A stretch of 64,000 nucleotides of DNA from Bacteriovorax sp. BAL6_X (lineage in GTDB: Bacteria > Bdellovibrionota > Bacteriovoracia > Bacteriovoracales > Bacteriovoracaceae), in the NCBI RefSeq assembly GCF_000443995.1, contig NZ_AUMC01000003.1, forward strand, positions 558,001-622,000, given 5' to 3'. The notes beneath the pieces are model-generated. The model was not told the DNA's origin, searched no databases, and saw only the letters and a program-made list of their open reading frames with translations. The translations under genes were made by a program, and so were the position numbers. Positions 43,248-52,421 of the stretch are shown one piece after another (the stretch's first letter is position 1; every line of letters starts with the position of its first letter).

Positions 43248-43894
43248 TTCTTACGTTCACTATAGCGATCAACTAGAAAATCAGCTTGATCTCTTGTCAG
43301 GTAGGTAAAGCGCATAAGCTCTTCCATGACATCGACGACACGGTCACGAAAACTTGATTCTTTCATGGCACCATCTTCTTCAAATTCTTGATAGGCCTTA
43401 GCTACAGAGGATTGGTTTGGAATGGTAATCATACGCATCCATCGGCCAAGAATTCTCATATTATTAACAGCATTAAAACTTTGTGAGCCACCGCTAACTT
43501 GCATGACGGCCAGAGTCCTTCCTTGTGTCGGGCGAACAGCGCCAATTGATAGAGGAATCCAATCAATTTGTGTCTTCATTAGCCCCGACATATTTCCATG
43601 TAGCTCAGGAGATGACCAAACTTGTCCTTCAGACCAAAGGCTAAGCTCTCTTAACTCTTTTACTTTTGGATGCTCAACTGAGCGGTCATAGTCATAAACT
43701 GGAAGGCCATCAGGGTTAAAGAACCTCACTTCAGCTCCCATATGCTCAAGGATTTTTCCGGCTTCTTCAGCAAGTAGCCTTGAGTATGAGCGCTCTCTTA
43801 GTGAACCATAGAGAATAAGGATACGTGGTTTATGCTCAGATGGTTTCGTCTCTGGTGCTTTTAAATTAAATTTTTCGCTTTCTAAATACTTCAT
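43244..43894 (-). CDS. arsH: ArsH-type NADPH-dependent FMN reductase
   Basis: A flavoprotein of the ArsH group; members reduce quinones or oxidise trivalent methylarsenicals. It has the FMN-binding [16 protein letters not shown] and the ArsH-typical [28 protein letters not shown] and [20 protein letters not shown]. The ATG at 43894 overlaps the acr3 stop (TAATG), so I use it in preference to the upstream ATG 43906 (216 versus 220 residues). It is the last gene of the arsenic operon, translationally coupled to acr3. Confidence 0.93.
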   Translation of the reverse strand: MKYLESEKFNLKAPETKPSEHKPRILILYGSLRERSYSRLLAEEAGKILEHMGAEVRFFNPDGLPVYDYDRSVEHPKVKELRELSLWSEGQVWSSPELHGNMSGLMKTQIDWIPLSIGAVRPTQGRTLAVMQVSGGSQSFNAVNNMRILGRWMRMITIPNQSSVAKAYQEFEEDGAMKESSFRDRVVDVMEELMRFTYLTRDQADFLVDRYSERKN

Positions 43895-44904
43895 TAGTAT
43901 CTCCACTTATTTGCAATCTTAACGAGGCTTAACATGACGGGGACCTCAATTAGTACCCCCACTACAGTTGTTAGGGCCGCTCCTGAATTAAGTCCAAATA
44001 GTGCAATGGCAACGGCCACGGCAAGTTCAAAGAAATTACTGGCCCCAATCATTGAACCAGGGGATAAAATATTATGTGGTAAGCACATCTTACGACCAAT
44101 TCCCCAGCTCACAAAGAAGATAAAGTAAGTCTGAATTGTTAGAGGAATGGCAATGAGAAGAATATGCATTGGGTTCGCTAGAATTTTTTCTCCCTGAAAG
44201 GCAAAAAGAAGAATAAGTGTTGTTAAAAGTGCAACAATGGAAATAGGCTTAAGTCTTGCCATAAAGACTTCGCTAAACCATTTCATACCAAATCTTTTGA
44301 TTAGGACTTTATTTGCGATATAGCCAGCAAGTAGTGGAATCACTACGAAGATTACAACTGAGCTAATGAGAGTGTCGTATGGAATTGAAATACTTGTGAC
44401 ACCTAATAGGAATTGAACAATTGGTATGAAGGCCACAAGGAGAATTAAGTCATTTATGGCAACTTGAACGAGAGTGTATTCTGGATCGCCCTTTGTTAAA
44501 TATGACCAAACAAAGACCATTGCCGTACAAGGTGCGGCTCCTAGAAGAATGGCACCTGCGATATATTCTTGTGCAAGCTCTGGACTTAAATAAGCTGCAT
44601 AAATTTTTGAGAAGAATAACCATGCAAAGAAGGCCATGGTAAAAGGTTTTATAAGCCAGTTGATAATCACTGTTAGACTTAGGCCTTTTGGGTTCTTTCC
44701 AACATCTGCGATGGAGTTGAAATCAATTTGGACCATCATAGGAAAAATCATAAGCCACACAAGAATAGCAACAGGTATATTTACTGTGGCAATATTCATG
44801 TCACTTAAAACAGTTATTGATGTTCCAAGAAACTTGCCTAGAACGATTCCAGCTACAATACAGATTGTTACCCAAATACTTAAATAGCGTTCAAAAAATC
44901 CCAT
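43894..44904 (-). CDS. acr3: Arsenite efflux permease Acr3
   Basis: Exports As(III) through the inner membrane (bile/arsenite/riboflavin transporter superfamily), powered by proton motive force. 336 residues with ~10 helices. The functional Cys126 lies in [13 protein letters not shown], the family signature; [16 protein letters not shown] and [12 protein letters not shown] are also typical. The gene begins one base after the arsC stop and its stop overlaps arsH, so arsC, acr3 and arsH form a tight operon behind the MerR-type gene. Confidence 0.96.
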   Translation of the reverse strand: MGFFERYLSIWVTICIVAGIVLGKFLGTSITVLSDMNIATVNIPVAILVWLMIFPMMVQIDFNSIADVGKNPKGLSLTVIINWLIKPFTMAFFAWLFFSKIYAAYLSPELAQEYIAGAILLGAAPCTAMVFVWSYLTKGDPEYTLVQVAINDLILLVAFIPIVQFLLGVTSISIPYDTLISSVVIFVVIPLLAGYIANKVLIKRFGMKWFSEVFMARLKPISIVALLTTLILLFAFQGEKILANPMHILLIAIPLTIQTYFIFFVSWGIGRKMCLPHNILSPGSMIGASNFFELAVAVAIALFGLNSGAALTTVVGVLIEVPVMLSLVKIANKWRY

Positions 44905-44905
44905 C

Positions 44906-45322
44906 TTATATTCTCTCTTCTAAAGTTAAAATTGTCTCTTTTATTTCATCTCTCACACGACGATAGACTTTAAGTATTTCTTCTTCGTCACTAAGGTCCT
45001 TTGTTAGGCGAGGAGGATCATCAAAACCGATATGAATGATCTTGCCACCTGGAAAGTAGGGACAATTCTCATTGGCGTCACTACAAACTGTGATAACGAT
45101 ATCCATTTTTACGTCTAGTTCGTCAGTTGTATTTGATGTGTGAGTTGAAATATCAACACCAACTTCTTTCATCACTTTGATGGCATAGGGATTGAGTCCG
45201 TGTTTTTTTGTTCCTGCCGAATAGAAGTTATACTTGTCGCCTTTTAGGGCCTTGCCCCAGCCTTCGGCCATTTGAGATCGACAAGAATTTCCAGTGCAAA
45301 GAAATAGGATATTCTTTTTCAT
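44906..45322 (-). CDS. arsC: Arsenate reductase ArsC (thioredoxin-coupled type)
   Basis: Reduces arsenate to arsenite in the cytoplasm. 138 residues of the low-molecular-weight phosphatase fold. The P-loop is CTGNSCR (Cys9 to Arg15) and the redox pair Cys80 and Cys87 lies in [10 protein letters not shown]. This is the same three-cysteine relay as Staphylococcus pI258 ArsC (10, 82, 89), so thioredoxin is the expected reductant. It overlaps the end of the regulator gene by four bases. Confidence 0.96.
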   Translation of the reverse strand: MKKNILFLCTGNSCRSQMAEGWGKALKGDKYNFYSAGTKKHGLNPYAIKVMKEVGVDISTHTSNTTDELDVKMDIVITVCSDANENCPYFPGGKIIHIGFDDPPRLTKDLSDEEEILKVYRRVRDEIKETILTLEERI

Positions 45323-45735
45323 TTTCTTTTCTTTGTTGATAGAAAGCAGTCAAGAATTGGGCAGTCACTAAGCGGCTGACTTTCATCAACACAGCAAGTG
45401 GCAAGTCCTTGAAGGGACTTCTTCATCTTCTTTAGGTCTTTTATCTTTTCATTTATTTCATTAATTTTAGCTTCTGTTTTGGAGAGAACGTCACTGCACT
45501 TTGCGTGATTCTTTATCCTAAGGTCTAAGAGCTCCTTTGTTTCACTTAATGTGAAGCCAAGCTCTTGTGACCTTTTAATAAATTTAATTCTAGTGATGTA
45601 CTCATCAGGGTAGTACCTGAAAGCACCTTGCTTTTTAGGTTGAATAAGAATGCCTTTTCGCTCATAAAAGCGAATGGTTTCAAGATTAACACCGGAGGCA
45701 TCGGCCAGTTTTCCTATGGTCAGTTGTGTTTTCAT
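45319..45735 (-). CDS. MerR family regulator (mercury-type cysteines) of the ars operon
   Basis: Winged [24 protein letters not shown] and a long dimer helix. Counting from the first ATG (45741), cysteines are 82, 116, 117, 127 and 132; Hg(II)-binding MerR has 82, 117 and 126. It is the first gene of an arsenic operon with no mer genes, where an ArsR repressor would be usual. The ligand may be arsenite or another soft metal(loid). The upstream promoter's -10 box abuts ATG 45741, so that codon would not be transcribed; the second ATG, 45735, falls at the expected transcription start and is used here (138 residues, apparently leaderless). Confidence 0.88.
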   Translation of the reverse strand: MKTQLTIGKLADASGVNLETIRFYERKGILIQPKKQGAFRYYPDEYITRIKFIKRSQELGFTLSETKELLDLRIKNHAKCSDVLSKTEAKINEINEKIKDLKKMKKSLQGLATCCVDESQPLSDCPILDCFLSTKKRK

Positions 45736-45741
45736 TTTCAT

Positions 45742-45773
45742 AATATACAGTCTGTACTATAGTACGGAGTCAA
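45742..45773 (-). promoter_or_regulatory. MerR-type promoter of the ars operon
   Basis: On the minus strand, TTGACT (45773-45768) and TATATT (45747-45742) are 20 bp apart (19 if GTATAT is the -10). A perfect 12-bp palindrome GTACTATAGTAC (45754-45765) fills the spacer. An overlong spacer holding a dyad is the hallmark of MerR-activated promoters. Confidence 0.78.
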
Positions 45774-45971
45774 GTACGTCGATACTTTTGGCACTTTCAA
45801 TGACTTAGAAGTCAAATTTTAATAAAATTCACCAAATCTATTCAAAAGTGGGATCCATACAGCTTGAAAATGACGTTTTGATGCTAAAAATGCAGATATC
45901 GCACGAAAAAATACTCATTTTGATTATCTCGGCTTTCTAAGTATCTGAAAGTGCTAAAAGTATCGACGTAC
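45774..45971. mobile_element. MITE-like element with 26-bp terminal inverted repeats
   Basis: The outer 26 bp at left (45774-45799, starting GTACGTCGATACTTTT) and right (45946-45971, ending AAAAGTATCGACGTAC) are inverted copies with one mismatch. Similarity continues inward through ACTTAGAA. The ~146-bp interior has no gene. Ends flanked by TA, or GTAC, duplications would fit an IS630/Tc1-type or similar transposase acting in trans. It sits between the ars promoter and the pyrC stop. No second copy is visible in this window. Confidence 0.6.
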
Positions 45972-45983
45972 CAAATACAATAT

Positions 45984-47309
45984 TTACTTTCCACGTACAA
46001 TTGGTTGGGCCTGAACCTTAAAAGCCTTTCCATGCTCCATTGCAACTTGTCCGCTAACAATTGTATAAGTCGGCGTTCCTTGAACTTCCATTCCATTAAA
46101 TGGAGTCCATCCAACTTTCGATGCCTGATCTTCATTTTTAATTGTGAATTTTTTATTCATATCAAGGATTGTGAGGTCTCCGTCCAAACCTTCTTTAATA
46201 AAACCTTTATTGAGTTTGAAAAGACTCGCTGGATTTTCTGCAAGGTAAGTTACGATATCAGAAAGATTTAAGCGGCCTGCTTCAACGTGAGTTAGCATCA
46301 CTGGCAGCATCGTTTGGACTCCTGGCATACCTGAAGGAGATGCTGGGTACGGTTGATCCTTTTCTTCTAAAGTGTGAGGAGCGTGATCACTACCAAAGAC
46401 ATCGATGACACCATTTTTTAGTCCTTCCCAAAGTCCATCTGTATGATCCTTGGTACGGATTGGTGGATTCATCTGAGCAAGAGTTCCAAGCTTGTCATAG
46501 ATATCTGGAGCAAAGAGAGTCAGGTGTTGAGGTGTGACCTCTATTGTACAATGTTCTTTTTGGTCTTTTAAAAATTCAATTTCATCTTTTGTTGTAAGGT
46601 GAAGGATGTGAACCTTTCGTCCTGCTTTTTTTGCAACTTCGATAATCATCTTTGTTGATTCAAGGGCCGTCTGGGCATCACGCCATTTATAGTGAGCGTG
46701 AACGTCACCATTGGCATTGTCACGAATGGCAACATTGGCGTGAAGTCTTTCTTCACTTTCACTGTGAACTGAAATATGACAATCAAGAGTTTTAAAGATC
46801 TCAACTAATTTATCTGTATCATAGAGAAGAAGATCCCCTGTAGAGCTTCCTAGAAAGATTTTTACTCCAGAACAGCCAACCATATCTTGAGACTTTATAA
46901 GTTCATCTAAATTCTTTCCACTTGCTCCAATGAAGAAGCCAAAGTTGGCGTAAGATGTTTCTTTGGCGATATCAACTTTAACTTGAGTTGCCTCAACACT
47001 TGTTGTTGCAGGCTTGGTATTTGGCATCTCAAAGAAGGTGCAAATTCCACCAAGAACAGCAGCTTTTGAGCCATGGGCTATATCTTCTTTATGAGTGAGA
47101 CCTGGCTCTCTAAAATGAACTTGTGAGTCGATAAGCCCAGGTAGGATATCGAGTCCTTGTGCGTCAATTACTCTAGTCGCATTTGAGAGCTCATCTTCAT
47201 TAAATTTAGCTAATTTTACTATCTTACCGTCTTTAATCCCGATATCTTCTTGCCAGCTTTTTTGTGAAGAGTGTAGAGTGCCGTTTTTGATGATGAGGTC
47301 GAATTTCAT
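45984..47309 (-). CDS. pyrC: Dihydroorotase (class I)
   Basis: Cyclises carbamoyl-aspartate to dihydroorotate in pyrimidine synthesis; a zinc amidohydrolase. Visible: LPGLIDSQVHFREPG (metal His-x-His-type site in VHF plus the substrate Arg), MPNTKPATT, metal-site HILHLTTKDE, and GSDHAPHTLEEK with the catalytic Asp. The frame extends back to 47396, overlapping cysS, but homology begins at MKFDLIIKNG, so the start is ATG 47309 (441 residues), normal for class I. Other cyclic amidases (allantoinase, hydantoinase) are related, but MPNT favours dihydroorotase. It is divergent from cysS. Confidence 0.92.
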   Translation of the reverse strand: MKFDLIIKNGTLHSSQKSWQEDIGIKDGKIVKLAKFNEDELSNATRVIDAQGLDILPGLIDSQVHFREPGLTHKEDIAHGSKAAVLGGICTFFEMPNTKPATTSVEATQVKVDIAKETSYANFGFFIGASGKNLDELIKSQDMVGCSGVKIFLGSSTGDLLLYDTDKLVEIFKTLDCHISVHSESEERLHANVAIRDNANGDVHAHYKWRDAQTALESTKMIIEVAKKAGRKVHILHLTTKDEIEFLKDQKEHCTIEVTPQHLTLFAPDIYDKLGTLAQMNPPIRTKDHTDGLWEGLKNGVIDVFGSDHAPHTLEEKDQPYPASPSGMPGVQTMLPVMLTHVEAGRLNLSDIVTYLAENPASLFKLNKGFIKEGLDGDLTILDMNKKFTIKNEDQASKVGWTPFNGMEVQGTPTYTIVSGQVAMEHGKAFKVQAQPIVRGK

Positions 47310-47365
47310 GACAGTTTTCCCTTTTTCGGTTATTCTATCTGCATAAAAAAATAGAGGAGTTGATA

Positions 47366-48826
47366 GTGTCACTAGTAGTTTACAATACTTTAACAAAGAA
47401 GAAAGAAACTTTTACGCCGTTAGAAGAAGGCAAAGTTAAGCTTTATCTTTGTGGGCCAACAGTTTATGGGCCACTCCATATTGGAAACTTTAGAGGGCCG
47501 ATCTTTTTCAACTTCGCAAGAAACTGGATGGAGCATATCGGATACGATGTTAACTTCGTTTATAACTATACTGATGTTGATGACAAGATCATTAATAAGG
47601 CCAATGAGGAAGGTGTTGATTCACTTGAAATTTCAGAGCGCTATATAAAATACTTTCAAGAAGACTTTGGACGTCTAGGGCTTCGTCCTCATACACATAA
47701 TCCAAAAGTAACAGATTATATCCCTCAAATCATTGAGTACGTTCAAGGCATTATTGATAATGGTATGGCCTATGTTGTTGACGGAGAAGTTTTCTACGAG
47801 ACAACAAAGCTTGATTCATATGGAGAGTTATCGGGCGTAAATCTAGACGAATTAAATTCGGGAGAGCGAGTCGAAGTCGACGAGCGAAAGAAAGACCCAA
47901 AGGACTTCGTTCTTTGGAAGCCTGCTAAACCAGGTGAGCCGTCATGGGATTCACCATGGGGGAAAGGTCGCCCAGGTTGGCATATTGAATGTTCGGCCAT
48001 GATTAAATCAATTCTTGGAAAATCAATTGATATTCACGGTGGTGGTATTGATTTAATCTTCCCACATCATGAAAACGAAATTGCTCAAGGTGTAGGATGT
48101 AATTCATGTAAGTACGTAAATTATTGGATGCATAATAACTTCATCAATATGAGTGGTGAGAAGATGAGTAAGTCCCTTGGGAATATCATCACAGCTCGCG
48201 CATTCATGGATGAGTATCACCCAGAAGTTTTAAAATACATTATGCTTTCAACTCACTATCGTTCGATGCTTGATGTAACAGATGAAAAAATTGATCAGGC
48301 CTTTAGTGGAGCGATTAGAGTTTATCGCGCTCTTCAAGTGGCAAAGCATGTTGCGACTTTTACAACTAATGAAAGTGCAAAAGTTAATAAGAAACTTGCA
48401 GAAGATCTAAAGCGTCTGGATGCTAAAATTCTAAAAGCATGTAATGATGATTTTAATACAAGTGAGATGATGTCGGCTATCTATGAAGCAGTTAAGACAT
48501 TTAATGCTCTTAATCTTGAAAAGAAAGCAAAGGATGTGAACTCGGCACCTACAGCTATCGCATTTGGCAAATGGATTGCTAAGTATGGAAAGATGAGTGC
48601 TCTATTTGCTATGGATCCAGAGCAATTCTTAAATGAGATTAAAGAAGTTCAAATCAGAAGAAAGGGAATTGCACTTGATAAAGTGGAAGAGCTTCTTGCA
48701 AAGCGTGCGGATGCTCGTGCTGCAAAAGACTGGGACGCTGCTGATGCTGCCCGCGATGAATTAAACGCTCTCGGGATTGATTTCCAAGAAAGTGGTGATG
48801 AGGTTACTTGGTCAGTACGTGTCTAA
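47366..48826 (+). CDS. cysS: Cysteinyl-tRNA synthetase CysS
   Basis: A class I synthetase that charges tRNA-Cys. It has the zinc-site Cys in LYLCGPTVYG, HIGH-type motif PLHIGNFRG, GWHIECSAM and HHENEIAQ (further zinc ligands), and the KMSKS loop GEKMSKSLGN. The C-terminal anticodon region is complete. GAGGAG (47354-47359) is six bases before GTG 47366, so I start there (486 residues) and not at the TTG 47360. Confidence 0.97.
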   Translation: MSLVVYNTLTKKKETFTPLEEGKVKLYLCGPTVYGPLHIGNFRGPIFFNFARNWMEHIGYDVNFVYNYTDVDDKIINKANEEGVDSLEISERYIKYFQEDFGRLGLRPHTHNPKVTDYIPQIIEYVQGIIDNGMAYVVDGEVFYETTKLDSYGELSGVNLDELNSGERVEVDERKKDPKDFVLWKPAKPGEPSWDSPWGKGRPGWHIECSAMIKSILGKSIDIHGGGIDLIFPHHENEIAQGVGCNSCKYVNYWMHNNFINMSGEKMSKSLGNIITARAFMDEYHPEVLKYIMLSTHYRSMLDVTDEKIDQAFSGAIRVYRALQVAKHVATFTTNESAKVNKKLAEDLKRLDAKILKACNDDFNTSEMMSAIYEAVKTFNALNLEKKAKDVNSAPTAIAFGKWIAKYGKMSALFAMDPEQFLNEIKEVQIRRKGIALDKVEELLAKRADARAAKDWDAADAARDELNALGIDFQESGDEVTWSVRV

Positions 48827-48871
48827 TGGCCGAACACCAATTGTAATTGTTTCTTAAAAGACCTTAATATC

Positions 48872-48919
48872 CTCTCCTTGTGGTAATTTTATTTAAATAC
48901 ACGACTAACACGAGGAGAG
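48872..48919 (+). promoter_or_regulatory. Leader hairpin that can sequester the ribosome site of the next gene
   Basis: CTCTCCTTGTG (48872-48882) can pair over all 11 positions (one U-G) with CACGAGGAGAG (48909-48919), which contains the Shine-Dalgarno of the gene at 48926. The loop is 26 bases and AU-rich. It may control translation, provided the transcript starts upstream of 48872. Confidence 0.45.
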
Positions 48920-48925
48920 ATTCTT

Positions 48926-49426
48926 ATGAAAAATCTAGTGATTTCAATATCTTTAGTGCTTTTATCATCAAGTTCGATGGCCCAGATTAACTCAAAGCAA
49001 TTTGTGGACTGCTTTGTTAAGGCCACAAATGAAGTAATTGCTGACCTTCATGTAAATGGTTCTAAGAGTAAGAAGAAGAGGCTTTGTAACGAGCTTTCGC
49101 AAGAGATGATTGATCGCCTTATCGAAAAATTCACAGTGATTGAAGGTGGGGAACTTAAGTATTACTCGGCAGATAGTATGGGTAAAGAGCGTATGATTGA
49201 TATTTATGACTATATTAAAGATGATATGAGTTGCTATGGAGATGCTGTCGAAGGACAGGGAGGATCTTTATTTGGTGCACTTGCTAATTCATTTTCTTAT
49301 AATAAGAATTTAAAATTAACCGATATGGCCCTTGATAAAATGGCCGGTCAAGATCTATGGGATAAGGCATTTAGCCCAAGTATCTACAGAAACTTGAATG
49401 ATTTAGATTTATCATACTGCAAGTAA
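48926..49426 (+). CDS. Secreted protein, unknown function (166 residues)
   Basis: ATG 48926 with GAGGAG upstream. Signal peptide MKNLVISISLVLLSSSSMA, cleavage expected before QINSK. The mature ~147 residues are mostly helical and contain four cysteines (VDCF, RLC, SCYG and the penultimate residue), likely paired in the periplasm. A Gly-rich turn (EGQGGSLFGALANSF) lies in the middle. No family is recognised. Translation may be regulated by the leader hairpin. Confidence 0.78.
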   Translation: MKNLVISISLVLLSSSSMAQINSKQFVDCFVKATNEVIADLHVNGSKSKKKRLCNELSQEMIDRLIEKFTVIEGGELKYYSADSMGKERMIDIYDYIKDDMSCYGDAVEGQGGSLFGALANSFSYNKNLKLTDMALDKMAGQDLWDKAFSPSIYRNLNDLDLSYCK

Positions 49427-49474
49427 GCTTAAGCTTTACTTGGCACAAATAGAGGAAGCAAATACAATACTAGA

Positions 49475-51595
49475 ATGAATCGATTTATCCTACTATTGAG
49501 CTTCCTCTTTTGTTTTCAATCTTTTGCAAAACAAGTTAATACTGCCCTAGTCGTTAGTGGTGGTGTCTCCCTTGGTTCTTATGAGGGTGGATTTCTAAGT
49601 TACCTAACTGAATTTGAAAAATTAAATTATCAAGCACAACGTACTCCGCAAATTTACGCAGGAGCATCTGCTGGTAGTATAAATGCTCTTATTACTTTTC
49701 TTGAAGCTGGGAGAGCTAGTGGGGGAGAGTATATCGTTAAGGATTCGCTATTTTGGCGACTTTGGGTTCCACTAGGAATTGATCGATTGGCCGATTATAA
49801 ACAAATGTCCATGACAAATTTCTTATCTAAGAAACCTATTCAAGCAATGTATCAAGATGCTCGTAATATTTGGAATGAAGGATTACGAGCTGATATCGAT
49901 ATTGTTTTTGGAGTAACTCTTACTCAGAAGAAGCCTGAAATTATTGAAGTTTATAAAGGTGGAAGAAAGTTTCCTCAAATGTTAAATGAGGCCATCTTTC
50001 GTATTCGTGGACGTGGACAAGGGAAAGCTCCCATTATTGAAAATTATCCAATAGCGACAAACTCTACGAGACAAATTTACTTACCATTTACTAAGAATCA
50101 AAATGAAAATTTATCAAAACTTCTACAAGTTATTGAAGCATCTGGTGCCTTCCCTTTGGCCTTCAAGCCTGTCGATATAGAGTATTGTAAGTATAAAGAC
50201 TTTAAAAGAAAAAAGTCTTGTCCAAAGAAATCGATTAAGAAGAGAACTTTTATCGATGGTGGTATGTTTAATAATATCCCACTAACCATTGTAAATAAGG
50301 TATCAAAACACAAAGTCGCCAAGGATAATTTACTTCTAATCATTGATCCAAGTGATGAGCACTTACTTTATGAAACACGAGAATTTCAGGGGAATGGCAA
50401 AGAAGTTGCAAAGTATGTTCTTGATATTTTTGACAGCTTCATTGGGACGGCCCGTTCTCGTGAGACTATCGCTTTTTATGAGTCACCGAGTTTCTCTAAT
50501 TCGATGAGCTCCACAGTCTCTCTACCGTTGGCCTCTTCTCCTATGTATGCTTTCTTTGGATTTTTTGAAGAAGACTTTAGACGTTTCGATTTTTTAATTG
50601 GTTATGCTGATTCTAAAAAATTCACGAGTGACTATATTAAGAAGAATCACTTTGGACGAAGTTTTAAGATGCCTTCTCATATTCAGTTTGACCAAGATGA
50701 AACGTGTATTGTGAATATCGTTGAATCAAAGGACTTTGATCACATTTGTCTTAATAAACTGAATAAGAATTTAAAAACAATTCTTAGGGTTTCAGTCGCG
50801 AAGGTTATTGAAAATTGTGAGCAAGGACTAGAGCTAAAACTATGTAATAGGAAAGAGTCGTTGAAGCAGAGTCGTTTATTTGAAGGCCGTTATGAAGAAT
50901 TTAAATTCAAAGAAAATGAAAATGTTACACAATACACTTTAAGAAAACTTAAGGATGAGCGCTTCCTTTTTAACGAGCTACATAAAACAGAAAAGCGGAT
51001 TAATCGAAGTGATGCTCCTTATTTAGTGATAAACAAATTACATACTGCAATCGAGTCATATACTGACAAGCTAAGTAGCACTGAAAAATTTGTTGCTAAA
51101 CTTGGTTCGAAAGCCTACCTCGACTCCATTTTTTATATTCCCTACGATTCTTACCTTTCTATTGATTTGGGAACACTTACAGAAATTTCATACTCTCGCG
51201 CTTTTGATGACTACTCTCGTGAGATAAAGAGTTGGCGCTGGAGTGTTGGCTTTATGTTAAATTCGGTAATGGACTTTCAAGAATCTAAGGATGATGACAA
51301 TGTGTTTATCCCCAATATCGGAATCGAAAAAACGATGTTGAGTTGGTCAGATGAAGGTTTACAAGTTTCATTAGGGCTACGTGGCGGTTATATGTTTTCA
51401 AGCGCTGATAAATACGGTTCATCTTATTGTGAGACGGCCCGTGCAAACTTTAAGGCCTGCTCTGGAATTTACGGCCAGTTCTATCCACTTTTTACGATTT
51501 ATGAAAAAGTAAGAATTAAGCCATTCGTACACTATATTCAGGCGAAAGAGAATAAAGAATTTGGAACAGGTCTTGAGCTAGGGCTTAACCTTTAG
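49475..51595 (+). CDS. Patatin-like phospholipase with C-terminal barrel-like region
   Basis: 706 residues with a signal peptide (FILLLSFLFCFQSFA). The patatin domain occupies ~20-290: oxyanion loop VSGGVSLGSYEGG, nucleophile Ser65 in GASAGS and catalytic Asp261 in FIDGGMFNN, the Ser-Asp dyad of patatin lipases. The middle is charged. From ~550 to the end, strand-like stretches (SWRWSVGFMLNSV, QVSLGLRGGYMFSS, FGTGLELGLNL) suggest an outer-membrane barrel, like patatins of the PlpD/type Vd group, although no POTRA domain is evident. It may act on prey or host lipids, which is speculative. Its 3' end overlaps lgt by 11 bp, convergent. Confidence 0.88.
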   Translation: MNRFILLLSFLFCFQSFAKQVNTALVVSGGVSLGSYEGGFLSYLTEFEKLNYQAQRTPQIYAGASAGSINALITFLEAGRASGGEYIVKDSLFWRLWVPLGIDRLADYKQMSMTNFLSKKPIQAMYQDARNIWNEGLRADIDIVFGVTLTQKKPEIIEVYKGGRKFPQMLNEAIFRIRGRGQGKAPIIENYPIATNSTRQIYLPFTKNQNENLSKLLQVIEASGAFPLAFKPVDIEYCKYKDFKRKKSCPKKSIKKRTFIDGGMFNNIPLTIVNKVSKHKVAKDNLLLIIDPSDEHLLYETREFQGNGKEVAKYVLDIFDSFIGTARSRETIAFYESPSFSNSMSSTVSLPLASSPMYAFFGFFEEDFRRFDFLIGYADSKKFTSDYIKKNHFGRSFKMPSHIQFDQDETCIVNIVESKDFDHICLNKLNKNLKTILRVSVAKVIENCEQGLELKLCNRKESLKQSRLFEGRYEEFKFKENENVTQYTLRKLKDERFLFNELHKTEKRINRSDAPYLVINKLHTAIESYTDKLSSTEKFVAKLGSKAYLDSIFYIPYDSYLSIDLGTLTEISYSRAFDDYSREIKSWRWSVGFMLNSVMDFQESKDDDNVFIPNIGIEKTMLSWSDEGLQVSLGLRGGYMFSSADKYGSSYCETARANFKACSGIYGQFYPLFTIYEKVRIKPFVHYIQAKENKEFGTGLELGLNL

Positions 51596-52364
51596 TCACA
51601 GGCTTATAAAGAACTAAGATAAGTCCAACAATAATAAGTGGGATACTTAGTATTTGTCCCATATTAAGTGCCATGCCTTGTTCAAATGCAACTTGGTTTT
51701 CTTTAAAGAATTCCACAAAAAAGCGCCAAGAGAATCCTCCAATAAAAATGATTCCTAGGAAGCGCCCAGATTGCCACTTATTGTGATACTTTGAATAGAG
51801 GTAGTAAACAAGTCCGGAAATGGCAAAGAAGCCAAGTGCTTCATAGAGCTGAGTTGGGTGGCGAGCAATATTATCTGCGCGAACAAATTTAAATGCCCAT
51901 GGAAGATTTGTTGGATGTCCAAAGATCTCAGAATTCATGAGGTTTCCAAGTCTAATAAATCCACCGGTCATAAGGGCCGGCGCCGCAACGAGATCAAGAA
52001 GCCACATTAGAGGAACATCTTTAACTCTTTTTTTGAAGGCATAAATTGAAGCGATAACACCAAGGAAGCCTCCGTGGCTTGCTAGTCCACCTTTCCATAC
52101 ATAGAGAATCTCTAGTGGATTATTTAAATAATAACCTGGCTCATAAAAGAGACAGTGACCTAGACGAGCGCCTACGACGCAGCCAACGATCATATAATTT
52201 AAAAGTGAGCTAACTTCGTCTGTTGTAAAGTTTTTTTCTTTGATAAGGTAGCGGCGACAATAGCGCTCACCAATAAAGAAACCAACGATAAACATTAGTG
52301 AGTAATAACGAACAGCAATCGGTCCGATTCTAAATATTTCTGGATCAACATTCCATGTAATCAT
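51585..52364 (-). CDS. lgt: Prolipoprotein diacylglyceryl transferase Lgt
   Basis: Transfers diacylglycerol from phosphatidylglycerol to the lipobox Cys of prolipoproteins in the inner membrane, the first step for the lipoproteins seen in this window. 259 residues with about seven helices. Conserved features: YSLMFIVGFFIG, GARLGHCLFYEP, WKGGLASHGGFLG and the Lgt signature GGFIRLGNLMNSEIFG with its essential Arg and Asn, then HPTQLYEA. Length is normal. Confidence 0.96.
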   Translation of the reverse strand: MITWNVDPEIFRIGPIAVRYYSLMFIVGFFIGERYCRRYLIKEKNFTTDEVSSLLNYMIVGCVVGARLGHCLFYEPGYYLNNPLEILYVWKGGLASHGGFLGVIASIYAFKKRVKDVPLMWLLDLVAAPALMTGGFIRLGNLMNSEIFGHPTNLPWAFKFVRADNIARHPTQLYEALGFFAISGLVYYLYSKYHNKWQSGRFLGIIFIGGFSWRFFVEFFKENQVAFEQGMALNMGQILSIPLIIVGLILVLYKPVTKG

Positions 52365-52421
52365 ATACTTATTGTATGATGATAGTGTAGGTTTTACACT
52401 TACTTTTTATTTTTAATTCTT

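Noticed and set aside
45774-45971. Reading the 26-bp inverted repeats as a transcription terminator
   Set aside because: The arms are ~146 bp apart, without a T-run, far too distant for a rho-independent hairpin.
45951-46271. Rightward 106-codon frame over the MITE end and pyrC
   Set aside because: Antisense to conserved pyrC motifs, with no ribosome site. It is not evidence for a transposase.
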